Positions 1-6,914 of a stretch of DNA of 6,948 nucleotides are shown here, in pieces (within the stretch, counting starts at the first letter, position 1; each line of letters starts with the position of its first letter). Origin of the DNA: Caryophanales bacterium UBA6879 (GTDB lineage Bacteria > Bacillota_I > Bacilli_A > RFN20 > CAG-288); the NCBI GenBank assembly GCA_002449135.1, contig DKCH01000052.1, positions 33,904 through 40,851 on the forward strand, given 5' to 3'. The notes under the pieces were generated by a model. That model did not search any database. It saw only the letters and a list, made by a program, of their open reading frames with translations, and had not been told where the DNA came from. A program made the translations under genes and the position numbers.

Positions 1-537
1 TTAGTTAGAAACTTATATGCTTATCAATTCGCTCATCCAGGTAAAAAATTAAATTTTATGGGAAATGAAATAGCTACTTTTGAAGAGTGGACCGAAAAGA
101 AGGAATTAAACTGGGGAATGAAAAGATTTCCAATTCACGATTCAATATCCCATTTGTTTAAGGATTTAAACCTTATTTATAAGAACCATAAAGCTATGTA
201 CGTAGATGAATATGATCCTAAAACCTTTAGATGGATTAAAGTAGATGATGCTGATCAATCAGTTTTTGTTTTTGTTAGAGAAGTAAAAGAAGAAGCAATG
301 CTTTTTGTTTTCAATATGACTCCTAATTTTTATCCTAATTATCGGATAGGTGTTCCTTACTTAGGTGAATATGAAGAGATTTTTAATTCTGAAAAAGCTT
401 GTTATCATGGTTCGGATCAATATAATGGTGCTAGACTAATTGCTGATAAAAACTTAGCAGATCATCAGTTAAATTCAATTACTATAAAACTAGCATCTTT
501 TGCCGCTTGTTATTTTGTTATACATAAAAAGGAATAA
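1..537 (+). CDS. glgB: 1,4-alpha-glucan branching enzyme GlgB, 3' part (partial)
   Basis: The frame is open from base 1, so the gene begins upstream and only the last 178 codons are here. The enzyme cuts an alpha-1,4 glucan chain and rejoins the piece through an alpha-1,6 link, making glycogen branches in the cytoplasm. The visible part covers the end of the GH13 catalytic barrel, with the family signature AHPGKKLNFMGNE followed by FEEW, and then the C-terminal all-beta domain. Further family-like segments are LNWG, FKDLNLIYKNHKAM, FRWIKVDDADQSVFVFVR, a YHGSDQYNG-type segment and a hydrophobic end FAACYFVIHKKE. These align by eye with the end of E. coli GlgB at nearly constant spacing. The catalytic Asp/Glu residues lie upstream of the window. 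The stop is TAA at 535-537. The gene for glycogen phosphorylase follows on the same strand after 55 bases, as expected for a glycogen operon. Identification is firm; the full length cannot be judged. Confidence 0.95.
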   Translation, partial: LVRNLYAYQFAHPGKKLNFMGNEIATFEEWTEKKELNWGMKRFPIHDSISHLFKDLNLIYKNHKAMYVDEYDPKTFRWIKVDDADQSVFVFVREVKEEAMLFVFNMTPNFYPNYRIGVPYLGEYEEIFNSEKACYHGSDQYNGARLIADKNLADHQLNSITIKLASFAACYFVIHKKE

Positions 538-564
538 AACCTTAAATAAAGTTTATTTTTTTAA

Positions 565-570
565 TATAAT
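565..570 (+). promoter_or_regulatory. possible -10 box upstream of glgP
   Basis: The glgB-glgP gap contains a perfect TATAAT at 565-570, followed by an overlapping TATAAA at 572-577. No good -35 box lies at normal spacing: the best is TTAAAT at 542-547, matching TTGACA at three of six positions with 17 bases between. In DNA this AT-rich such a hexamer arises easily by chance, and the short gap between two enzymes of one pathway suits co-transcription. It may be a weak internal promoter. Confidence 0.25.
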
Positions 571-581
571 ATATAAAGATT

Positions 582-586
582 GGAGG
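582..586 (+). promoter_or_regulatory. ribosome binding site of glgP (sets the start)
   Basis: GGAGG lies six bases before the ATG at 593. The same frame is open from further upstream, with a possible start at 500 inside glgB, but that would add 31 residues with no resemblance to phosphorylases and would overlap glgB. This site therefore decides for the start at 593. Confidence 0.9.
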
Positions 587-592
587 AAATTT

Positions 593-3007
593 ATGTTATT
601 TGATTCAGAAAAAGTCTTCATAGAAGAGTTTTCTTCTAGAGCAATGGAAAAATATGGATTAGAAGTAAAAGAATTAGCTGATCTAGAAGCTTATACCATT
701 TTAGGTGAAATGGTTAGAGATTATATGAATGTCATTTCTGTTAAGCAAAGAAAAGAGGTTTTAAAACAACATACTAAACAATTAGTTTATTTTTCAATGG
801 AATTTCTTATTGGAAGACTTTTAGAATCTAATTTACTCAATTTAGGTCTTACTGATTTAGTTAGTTCCTCCTTGAAAAAAATGGGCTTTAATTTAGGAAA
901 TTTGGTTAAACAAGAAGCTGATGCTGGCTTAGGTAATGGTGGTTTAGGAAGATTAGCTGCCTGTTTTTTAGATTCAATTGCATCAGTAAATTTAGTTGGT
1001 CATGGTAACTGTATTCGTTATGATTATGGTTTCTTTAGACAAAAGATTTTAAATGGGGCCCAAGAAGAATTACCTGATCAATGGTTACTTAATGGTTTTG
1101 TTTGGGAAAATAGGAAACCTTTAAAAGCTGTTAAAGTTAAATTCTATGGCCGTGAAGAGACTTATACAGATAAAGATGGTAATTTAAAAAGAAGAGTAGC
1201 AGATTCTTTAAATGTTTTAGCTATTCCTTATGATGTTTCTATTCCTGGTTATCATAATGGAATTGTTAATACTTTAAAATTGTGGTCAGCTGAACCATCT
1301 ATTGATGATTTACCTCAAGGTGTTTCTTTTAATGAATATTTAGATTTTGTCCGTCAACTTACTTTTGGTCTTTATCCAGATGATCGCACTGAACAAGGAA
1401 AGCTTTTACGTTTAAGACAACAATATTTTGTAGTTTCTGCTGGATTACAAACTATTTTAAATAATCATTATGAACAATATCATACATTAGATAATTTAGC
1501 TGATTATTATGTTTTCCATTTGAATGATACTCATCCTATTTTAGCTATTCCTGAATTAATGAGATTATTAATGGATGATTATTCTTATTCCTGGGAAAAA
1601 GCTTATGAAATTTGTACCAAGATTTTTGCATTTACTAATCACACAGTTATGCCTGAGGCTTTAGAAAAATGGCCTGTTACTTACTTACAGCAACTTTTCC
1701 CACGTATCTATTTAATAATTGAAGAGATCAATCGTAGACTTCTTATTGAATTTAGTAAAAGAGGACTAACACATGAAACAATTGATAATGCTATGATAAT
1801 TAAAGATGGCATGGTAAGAATGTGTCAATTAGCTATTAATGTTGCATTTTCTATTAATGGTGTTGCTTCTTTACACACTGAGATTTTAAAAGCTCAAACC
1901 TTTAGAGATCTTTATTCAATGTATCCTAATAAGTTTAATAATAAGACTAATGGTATTTCCCTAAGAAGATTCTTAATGGTTGCTAATCCTTCTTTAAATA
2001 AACTTATTTCATCATTAATTGGTCCTGATTGGATTTTAGATCCAGAAAACAGTTTAAAAGGTTTATTAAAGTATCAAGATGATGAAAAAGTTTTAAATCA
2101 ACTTTTAAAAATCAAAAAAGAAAACAAAAAAGCTCTAGCTGAATTAATTTATCAACAATCTGGTCTAAAAATAGATAATAACATGATAGTTGATTCTCAA
2201 ATTAAGAGATTACATGCTTATAAAAGACAATTATTAAATGTTTTTAGAATCATTTATTATTATTTAAAATTGAAAAATGATAAGTCATTTAAATTAACTC
2301 CTCATCTTTTTGTCTTCGGCGCTAAAGCAGCCCCTAGTTATTATTTAGCTAAAAAGATTATTGAATTAATAAATTCTGTTGCTCAGACTATTAATAATGA
2401 TAAGGAAGTAAATAAATATATTAAAGTTGTCTTTATTGAAAACTACGATGTTTCTAAAGCACAAGTGATTATTCCTGCTAGTGATTTTTCTGAACAAATT
2501 TCTACTGCTGGTAAAGAAGCAAGTGGAACATCCAATATGAAATTTATGGCAAACGGTGCTATTACTTTAGGTACATTAGATGGCGCTAATGTTGAAATTA
2601 GCCAATTAGTTGGTTTAGAAAATTCTGTTATCTTTGGTTTAAATGCTGAGCAAGCTGATGCTTTAAGAAATTCTCATATGTATAATCCATATGACATTTA
2701 CAATTCTGATTTAGATGTTAAGAAGGTTTTAGATTCTTTAGTTGATGGAACTTTTTCTAATGATAAAGAAAAATTTAGAATTATTTATGACGAGATTTTA
2801 AATAGAAGAGATGAATATTTTGTCTTAAAAGACTTTAAACCTTACTTAGAAGCATCTAAGAAGATTGAAGAACTTTATTTGGATCAAAAGAAATGGGCTA
2901 AAATGTGTTTAATTAACATAGCTTACTCTGGTTATTTTTCTTCTGATCGTACAATTAAAGAATACAATAGAGATGTTTGGCATTTACAAACTATTAAAAT
3001 TGCATAA
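593..3007 (+). CDS. glgP: glycogen/maltodextrin phosphorylase
   Basis: An 804-residue, PLP-dependent GT35 alpha-glucan phosphorylase, the usual size for bacterial members (about 800). It removes terminal glucose units from glycogen or maltodextrin with phosphate, giving glucose-1-phosphate in the cytoplasm. Seen in order: YFSMEFLIGR from residue 66; the glycine-rich GLGNGGLGRLAA loop from 112; RYDYGFFRQ; NDTHP at 311-315; TNHTVMPEALEKWP; TNGISLRRFL; the phosphate-site segment QIKRLHAYKRQLL at 536-548; EQISTAGKEASGTSNMKF with the PLP-binding lysine at K650; GTLDGANVE; and the C-terminal DRTIKEYNRDVWHL. All main catalytic motifs are present and the frame is intact. The N-terminus is short, without the extended phosphorylation region of animal enzymes. 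The start at 593 is set by GGAGG at 582-586. With glgB just upstream, glycogen is the likelier substrate, but GlgP and MalP cannot be separated by eye. Confidence 0.97.
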   Translation: MLFDSEKVFIEEFSSRAMEKYGLEVKELADLEAYTILGEMVRDYMNVISVKQRKEVLKQHTKQLVYFSMEFLIGRLLESNLLNLGLTDLVSSSLKKMGFNLGNLVKQEADAGLGNGGLGRLAACFLDSIASVNLVGHGNCIRYDYGFFRQKILNGAQEELPDQWLLNGFVWENRKPLKAVKVKFYGREETYTDKDGNLKRRVADSLNVLAIPYDVSIPGYHNGIVNTLKLWSAEPSIDDLPQGVSFNEYLDFVRQLTFGLYPDDRTEQGKLLRLRQQYFVVSAGLQTILNNHYEQYHTLDNLADYYVFHLNDTHPILAIPELMRLLMDDYSYSWEKAYEICTKIFAFTNHTVMPEALEKWPVTYLQQLFPRIYLIIEEINRRLLIEFSKRGLTHETIDNAMIIKDGMVRMCQLAINVAFSINGVASLHTEILKAQTFRDLYSMYPNKFNNKTNGISLRRFLMVANPSLNKLISSLIGPDWILDPENSLKGLLKYQDDEKVLNQLLKIKKENKKALAELIYQQSGLKIDNNMIVDSQIKRLHAYKRQLLNVFRIIYYYLKLKNDKSFKLTPHLFVFGAKAAPSYYLAKKIIELINSVAQTINNDKEVNKYIKVVFIENYDVSKAQVIIPASDFSEQISTAGKEASGTSNMKFMANGAITLGTLDGANVEISQLVGLENSVIFGLNAEQADALRNSHMYNPYDIYNSDLDVKKVLDSLVDGTFSNDKEKFRIIYDEILNRRDEYFVLKDFKPYLEASKKIEELYLDQKKWAKMCLINIAYSGYFSSDRTIKEYNRDVWHLQTIKIA

Positions 3008-3021
3008 AAATACTATTTCTA

Positions 3022-3050
3022 TTGTAAAAAAATAAGACCTGTAATAAAAT
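3022..3050 (+). promoter_or_regulatory. candidate sigma-A-type promoter of tig
   Basis: TTGTAA at 3022-3027 (four of six to TTGACA) is separated by exactly 17 bases from TAAAAT at 3045-3050 (five of six to TATAAT). This would start RNA near 3057, leaving a leader of about 25 bases with the tig ribosome binding site. The spacing is ideal, but the boxes are imperfect and the region is almost all A and T, so chance cannot be excluded. It falls where a change from glycogen genes to protein-folding genes calls for a new promoter. Confidence 0.4.
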
Positions 3051-3063
3051 TATAAAGGTTTTT
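3034..3063 (+). terminator. weak candidate terminator after glgP
   Basis: AAGACCT at 3034-3040 can pair with AGGTTTT at 3056-3062 (seven pairs, one G-U), with an inner TAAT/ATTA stem at 3042-3045 and 3049-3052, followed by the end of a short T run at 3063. The stem has only two G-C pairs and shares its 3' arm with the T run, so it would be a poor terminator. It overlaps the candidate tig promoter; both may not be real. Confidence 0.3.
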
Positions 3064-3071
3064 AGACTTTT

Positions 3072-3076
3072 GGAGG
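3072..3076 (+). promoter_or_regulatory. ribosome binding site of tig (sets the start)
   Basis: GGAGG lies five bases before the ATG at 3082. A TTG at 3070 in the same frame would give four more residues but begins inside this site and has no separate ribosome binding site, so ATG 3082 is the start. Confidence 0.9.
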
Positions 3077-3081
3077 TTAAA

Positions 3082-4389
3082 ATGGAAAAGGTTTATCAAG
3101 ATAAAAAAGATGGGACTTTATTAGTTTCTTGCACTTATGACGAAAAAGAATATGGTCCTATAGCTAGAAAGGTTCAAATCAATCTTTGTAGCAATGTAAC
3201 AATTAAGGGCTTTAGAAAAGGTAAAGCTCCTATTGATATGGCTATTAATTATGTAAAGCCAGAAGATATTTATAACAAGATGATTGATAAATTAATCAAG
3301 AAAGATTTTGCTACTTTATTAGAAGGATATGAAGGTAGTAAAGATGTTTCTAGTATTAATCCTGGATTATCTGTTAACTTTGATGATAAGAAAAAGACTT
3401 ATACCTTATCTTATTTGTTTTATTTCTTACCTAAAGCTGAAATTAAAGCTGATAAAGGATTAAAAGTTGAAGCTAAAGAAAAAGAAGTTACTGAAAAAGA
3501 TATTGATGATAAATTACAAAAATTATTAGTTGATAACGCTGAATTAGTACCTTCTACTGATGCTGCAGCTGAATTAAATGACCACGTCATTATTGACTTT
3601 ACTGGCTTTATTGATGGTAAAGAATTTGAAGGTGGTTCAGCTAAAGATTATGAATTAACTTTAGGCTCTCATTCTTTTGTTCCTGGTTTTGAAGAAGGCT
3701 TAGTTGGTGTAAAAGCTAATGATAAAAAGAGCTTAGAAATTACTTTCCCAGCTAATTACTTACCTTCTTTAGCTAATAAAAAAGCTAAATTTAATGTTGT
3801 AGTTCATACTGTTAAAAAAGTTGTTAAACCTGAATTAAACGATGAATTTGCTACAACTGTTGAATCTTATGAAGCTAAAGATTTAGCTGATTTAAAGAAT
3901 AAGATTAAAGATGAATTAGTTAAACAAAATAAATCCGCTTTTGAAAATGAAAAATTTGCTAAGGCTATGGAAGCTATTAGAAAAGATGCTAAGTTTACTA
4001 TTTCTAATCATTATGTAGAAGTTGTTGCTAATTCGATTCAAGAAAATCAATTGAATCAAGTTAAACAATATGGCTTAGATTTAAATTCTTATTTAAAGGT
4101 TTCTGGCATTAGCTTAGAACAATTTAAGAAATCTTGTGCTGATCAAGCTCGTGTTCAAGCCGAAAACTTTGCTATTATTAGAACCGTTTCTGAAAAAGAA
4201 AATTTAGCTGTTACTGATGAAGATGTTGTTAACTATTTCGGTGGTAAAGAAAAATATGATTCTTTAATGGAATTAGTTAAGAAACAAGCTAGTAACAATC
4301 CTAACTTCTCACTTGATGGCTATTTAGCTAATATTAAAGAAGAGTTATTAGATAAGAAGGTTAGAGATTTCCTTATTGCTAATAATTAA
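3082..4389 (+). CDS. tig: trigger factor, ribosome-bound chaperone and peptidyl-prolyl isomerase
   Basis: A 435-residue protein, close to the 432 of E. coli trigger factor. It binds the ribosome at the tunnel exit through protein L23, shields new chains and can catalyse prolyl cis/trans isomerisation. The N-terminal domain carries the ribosome-docking signature GFRKGKAP at residues 43-50, with F44-R45-K46 at the same numbers as in E. coli. The FKBP-type isomerase domain runs about 160-247 (DHVIIDFTGFIDGKEFEGG, then FVPGFEEGLVG and a C-terminal FNVVVHTVKKV strand). The C-terminal helical substrate-binding arms begin near the NDEFA motif at 253 and run to the end. The protein is rich in Lys, Glu and Ala, as usual for the family. 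It has its own terminator downstream, so it is probably a single-gene transcript, perhaps with some read-through from glgP. In Bacillus clpX normally follows tig; here the next gene is lon. No truncation or frameshift is seen. Confidence 0.97.
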   Translation: MEKVYQDKKDGTLLVSCTYDEKEYGPIARKVQINLCSNVTIKGFRKGKAPIDMAINYVKPEDIYNKMIDKLIKKDFATLLEGYEGSKDVSSINPGLSVNFDDKKKTYTLSYLFYFLPKAEIKADKGLKVEAKEKEVTEKDIDDKLQKLLVDNAELVPSTDAAAELNDHVIIDFTGFIDGKEFEGGSAKDYELTLGSHSFVPGFEEGLVGVKANDKKSLEITFPANYLPSLANKKAKFNVVVHTVKKVVKPELNDEFATTVESYEAKDLADLKNKIKDELVKQNKSAFENEKFAKAMEAIRKDAKFTISNHYVEVVANSIQENQLNQVKQYGLDLNSYLKVSGISLEQFKKSCADQARVQAENFAIIRTVSEKENLAVTDEDVVNYFGGKEKYDSLMELVKKQASNNPNFSLDGYLANIKEELLDKKVRDFLIANN

Positions 4390-4407
4390 TATTGATTTTG
4401 TTTTTTG

Positions 4408-4434
4408 AGAGCGGAGAATTTTTCCGCTCTTTTT
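4408..4434 (+). terminator. Rho-independent terminator of tig
   Basis: An 8-bp perfect GC-containing stem, AGAGCGGA at 4408-4415 and TCCGCTCT at 4423-4430, with a 7-base loop, runs directly into a T run at 4430-4434. It starts 19 bases after the tig stop. It stands out sharply from the AT-rich surroundings. No A run precedes the left arm, so it should act in the + direction only. It separates tig from lon transcription. Confidence 0.92.
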
Positions 4435-4444
4435 ATGTATTTTA

Positions 4445-4471
4445 TTAGCACTCTTCACCTTAGTGTGCTAC
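4445..4471 (+). promoter_or_regulatory. CIRCE operator (HrcA binding site) of lon
   Basis: The left half TTAGCACTC (4445-4453) matches the CIRCE consensus at nine of nine positions. A 9-base spacer of the correct length follows (4454-4462), and the right half GTGTGCTAC (4463-4471) matches GAGTGCTAA at seven of nine. CIRCE is the operator of HrcA, the repressor of class I heat-shock genes, whose activity depends on GroEL in well-studied Gram-positives. The site overlaps the likely promoter and lies 79 bases before the lon start, so lon should be repressed without stress. hrcA itself is not in this window. Confidence 0.88.
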
Positions 4472-4474
4472 AAT
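4445..4474 (+). promoter_or_regulatory. probable lon promoter overlapping CIRCE
   Basis: TACAAT at 4469-4474 matches the -10 consensus at five of six positions. TTAGCA at 4445-4450 is a weak -35 (four of six) at 18-base spacing. If correct, the left CIRCE half forms the -35 box and the right half runs into the -10 box, so bound HrcA would block RNA polymerase. Transcription would start near 4481, leaving a leader of about 70 bases before lon. Confidence 0.6.
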
Positions 4475-4506
4475 ATCTAAGCAATTAAGAAATTGTTGAA
4501 ATCATC

Positions 4507-4536
4507 TTGATTCAATTTAAGCTTAAATTGTATCAA
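4507..4536. repeat. 30-bp near-perfect palindrome in the lon leader
   Basis: The arm TTGATTCAATTTAAG (4507-4521) is followed at once by its reverse complement (4522-4536), with a single T/T mismatch at 4512/4531; the inner 18 bp (4513-4530) are perfect. It ends three bases before the lon GGAGG. It has no central loop, which suits a DNA site for a dimeric regulator; as RNA it would form an A-U-rich hairpin next to, but not covering, the ribosome binding site. Its function is unknown. Confidence 0.7.
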
Positions 4537-4539
4537 AAA

Positions 4540-4544
4540 GGAGG
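4540..4544 (+). promoter_or_regulatory. ribosome binding site of lon
   Basis: GGAGG, six bases before the ATG at 4551, preceded by a run of five A. It lies just outside the palindrome, so the palindrome hairpin would leave it single-stranded. It supports the chosen lon start. Confidence 0.9.
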
Positions 4545-4550
4545 ATATAT

Positions 4551-6914
4551 ATGGATCAAAATTTTGTCTTACCACTTTATCCGGACTCTAATGATGTCGT
4601 CTTACCTACTATTTCATACAAGGTGAGAATTTATGACGCGTACGGAAAAAAACTTTTTGATTATCTAGATAAAGGTGAATATTTTGTTATTACCTCTTCT
4701 AAGATTAATTTCGCTTTTAATGATATTAATCCTAGTAATATGTCGTATATTTTATCAAAAATTTCACCTATTGCTACTGTTTGTTTAGTTAATTCAATTA
4801 CTAAAAATACTGCTTCTTACTTAGTAGAATTTACTGGTGTAAGTGCTTGTTCTTTATTAGGAATGAGATTTTTAGATAATCAAGATATTGTTTTAGGTAA
4901 TGGAAGTCAATTACCATCTTTAACTGTGGATAATTTTATGTTGCTTCCATTTGTCGATGACATTAAAAAGAAATATAAGCAAATTAGTACTGGTGTTAAT
5001 GGTTTCCCACCTTTCCCAAGTGAAGAGGAACTTAAGAAATATGATATTAGTTTTTATCTTGCTTACTTTTTAAATTTATCTACTGAAATAAAATTGAATC
5101 TTTTGGGTCAAAGAGATCCTCAAAAGAGATTACAAATTATTTATGATAATATGGATGATTTGTCTTCTGATCCAAAGATTGAAAATGAACTTAATGCCAA
5201 AGTCGAAAAGGCAATGGAAAAGAATCAAAAAGAATTTATTTTAAGAGAAAAGATGAAGGCTATTAAGGATGAATTAAAACCTTATGATGGACCTTCTGAT
5301 GAAGATAAATACGAAGAAGTAATAAATGATAAGAGTGGAAAATGGCCAAAGAAAGTTCAAGATAAAGTTAAACTTGAATATTCTCGTTTACAGACTATGC
5401 CTGGTGGCTCTCAAGAAGCTGCAGTTGTTAAGTCTTATCTTGATTTGTTAATTAAGATGCCTTGGACCACTGCTACTAAAGATAATGAAAACATGGCTGA
5501 AGTTAAAAAAGTTCTTGATGAAGATCATTATGGACTTGAGAAACAAAAAGCTAGAATTTCAGAGTATCTTGCAGTTAAGTCTTTAACTCATTCTTTAAAA
5601 TCTCCTATTTTATGTTTATATGGACCTCCGGGAACTGGTAAAACCTCTTTAGCTATTTCTATTGCTAAAGCTTTAGGAAGAAAATTTGTTAAGATTTCTT
5701 TAGGTGGTGTTTCTGATGAATCTGAAATTAGAGGTCATCGTAAAACTTATGTAGGGGCGATGCCTGGTAAAATTATTTCTAATTTAGCTAAAGTTCAAGT
5801 TAATAACCCTGTTATGTTACTTGATGAAATTGATAAATTGAAAGATGGCGGTTATCATGGTGATCCTGCTTCTGCTTTACTTGAAGTTCTTGATCCTGAA
5901 CAAAACACTAATTTCCAAGATAATTATCTTGAAGAAACTTTTGATTTATCTAATGTCTTATTTATTTGTACTGCTAATAATATTAGAGATATTCCTGCTC
6001 CGTTATTAGATCGTTTGGAGTTAATTGAGCTTAATAGTTATACCAATGTTGAAAAATATCACATTGCAAAAGAACATTTAATTCCTTTAGAATTACAGGC
6101 TAATGGTTTAACTGAGAAAAATATTGATTTTACTGATGAAGCCATTTATGACATTATCGAAAACTATACTCGTGAAGCTGGTGTAAGATCATTAAGAAGA
6201 AATATCGGTGCTGTAATGAGAAAATTTGCCGTAGAATTTTTAACAAAGGGCGAAAAAGTTAGTGATGCTCATATAACTATTACTCCTGTGGAAGTTGAAA
6301 AATATTTAGGTAAACCTATATTTGTTCATACTAAATCTGCTAAGGCTGACCAAATTGGTATTGTTAATGGTTTAGCATACACTGATTTTGGTGGTGAAAT
6401 TTTACCTATTGAAGTTAACTATTATGGTGGAAGTGGTCAACTTTTATTAACTGGTAATTTAGGTAAAGTTATGGAAGAATCTGCACGTACTGCCTTTTCT
6501 TATGTTAAATCCTTATCTAATGAATTAGGAATTAAAGATGAATTTTGGAAAACCCATGATTTTCATATACATGCTCCTGAAGGGGCGGTTCCTAAGGATG
6601 GACCTTCTGCTGGTGTAGCCCTTTCTATTGCTATTATGTCTGCAGCTACTAATATTCCTCTTCGTTCTGATGTTGGAATGACTGGTGAAGTTGATTTACG
6701 TGGTAATAGTATGCAAATTGGTGGCTTAAGAGAAAAATCATTAGCTGCTTTAAGAGAAAAATTACATTTAATTTTAGTTCCAAAAAGCAACCACAATGAT
6801 GTCTTAGAATTACCTGAAGAGGTTAAAAAAGGTTTACAAATTGTGGAAGTATCTTCTGTTAAAGAAGTTGTTCCTTACATATTTACTAAAAATCCTTTTG
6901 TGGAGAATAAATAA
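4551..6914 (+). CDS. lon: ATP-dependent protease La (Lon, LonA type)
   Basis: A 787-residue cytoplasmic LonA protease, full length for the family (about 775-810). It forms a hexamer that unfolds and degrades damaged and regulatory proteins using ATP. Domains in order: a divergent N-terminal substrate-binding domain (about 5-195); the linker helix with MEKNQKEFILREKMKAIKDEL from 222; an AAA+ module with Walker A GPPGTGKT at 358-365, Walker B LLDEIDK with D425-E426, sensor-1 region TANN, LLDRLE and sensor-2 GVRSLRR; then the S16 protease domain with PKDGPSAG, catalytic S686, and GGLREK with catalytic K729. The Ser-Lys distance of 43 equals that in E. coli Lon (S679/K722). There is no membrane segment, so it is not LonB. 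The gene has its own CIRCE-controlled promoter, predicting heat or misfolding induction by loss of HrcA repression. Its TAA overlaps the next start codon by one base. Confidence 0.98.
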   Translation: MDQNFVLPLYPDSNDVVLPTISYKVRIYDAYGKKLFDYLDKGEYFVITSSKINFAFNDINPSNMSYILSKISPIATVCLVNSITKNTASYLVEFTGVSACSLLGMRFLDNQDIVLGNGSQLPSLTVDNFMLLPFVDDIKKKYKQISTGVNGFPPFPSEEELKKYDISFYLAYFLNLSTEIKLNLLGQRDPQKRLQIIYDNMDDLSSDPKIENELNAKVEKAMEKNQKEFILREKMKAIKDELKPYDGPSDEDKYEEVINDKSGKWPKKVQDKVKLEYSRLQTMPGGSQEAAVVKSYLDLLIKMPWTTATKDNENMAEVKKVLDEDHYGLEKQKARISEYLAVKSLTHSLKSPILCLYGPPGTGKTSLAISIAKALGRKFVKISLGGVSDESEIRGHRKTYVGAMPGKIISNLAKVQVNNPVMLLDEIDKLKDGGYHGDPASALLEVLDPEQNTNFQDNYLEETFDLSNVLFICTANNIRDIPAPLLDRLELIELNSYTNVEKYHIAKEHLIPLELQANGLTEKNIDFTDEAIYDIIENYTREAGVRSLRRNIGAVMRKFAVEFLTKGEKVSDAHITITPVEVEKYLGKPIFVHTKSAKADQIGIVNGLAYTDFGGEILPIEVNYYGGSGQLLLTGNLGKVMEESARTAFSYVKSLSNELGIKDEFWKTHDFHIHAPEGAVPKDGPSAGVALSIAIMSAATNIPLRSDVGMTGEVDLRGNSMQIGGLREKSLAALREKLHLILVPKSNHNDVLELPEEVKKGLQIVEVSSVKEVVPYIFTKNPFVENK
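6902..6905 (+). promoter_or_regulatory. ribosome binding site of the downstream gene, inside lon
   Basis: GGAG within the last codons of lon, eight bases before the ATG at 6914. It supports a real start there and translation coupled to lon. Confidence 0.65.

Noticed and set aside
544..558. Inverted repeat AAATAAA-G-TTTATTT followed by T residues after glgB, as a terminator
   Set aside because: The arms are all A and T with a one-base centre, leaving about five A-U pairs after loop formation. That is too weak for a terminator and expected by chance in such AT-rich DNA.
500..592. A longer N-terminus for glycogen phosphorylase starting at 500
   Set aside because: It would overlap the end of glgB, lacks a ribosome binding site, and adds residues unlike any phosphorylase. 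GGAGG at 582-586 supports ATG 593.
2192..2230. GlgP motif variants (KRLHAYKRQ instead of KRxHEYKRQ, and SGTSNMKF instead of SGTGNMKF) as signs of altered activity
   Set aside because: The key K and R residues and the PLP lysine are kept, and I believe these variants are common in Firmicutes phosphorylases, so they do not indicate a changed function.
3070..3081. A TTG start for trigger factor four codons upstream
   Set aside because: It begins within the ribosome binding site itself. ATG 3082 also puts the GFRKGKAP motif at residues 43-50, as in E. coli.
4445..4471. Reading the inverted repeat before lon as a second terminator hairpin
   Set aside because: No T run follows the right arm, and the half-sites and 9-base spacer fit the CIRCE operator specifically.
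6563..6796. A 77-codon open frame on the minus strand
   Set aside because: It lies wholly inside the protease domain of lon, opposite its catalytic motifs, with no ribosome binding site or family resemblance. It is a shadow of the lon coding sequence.
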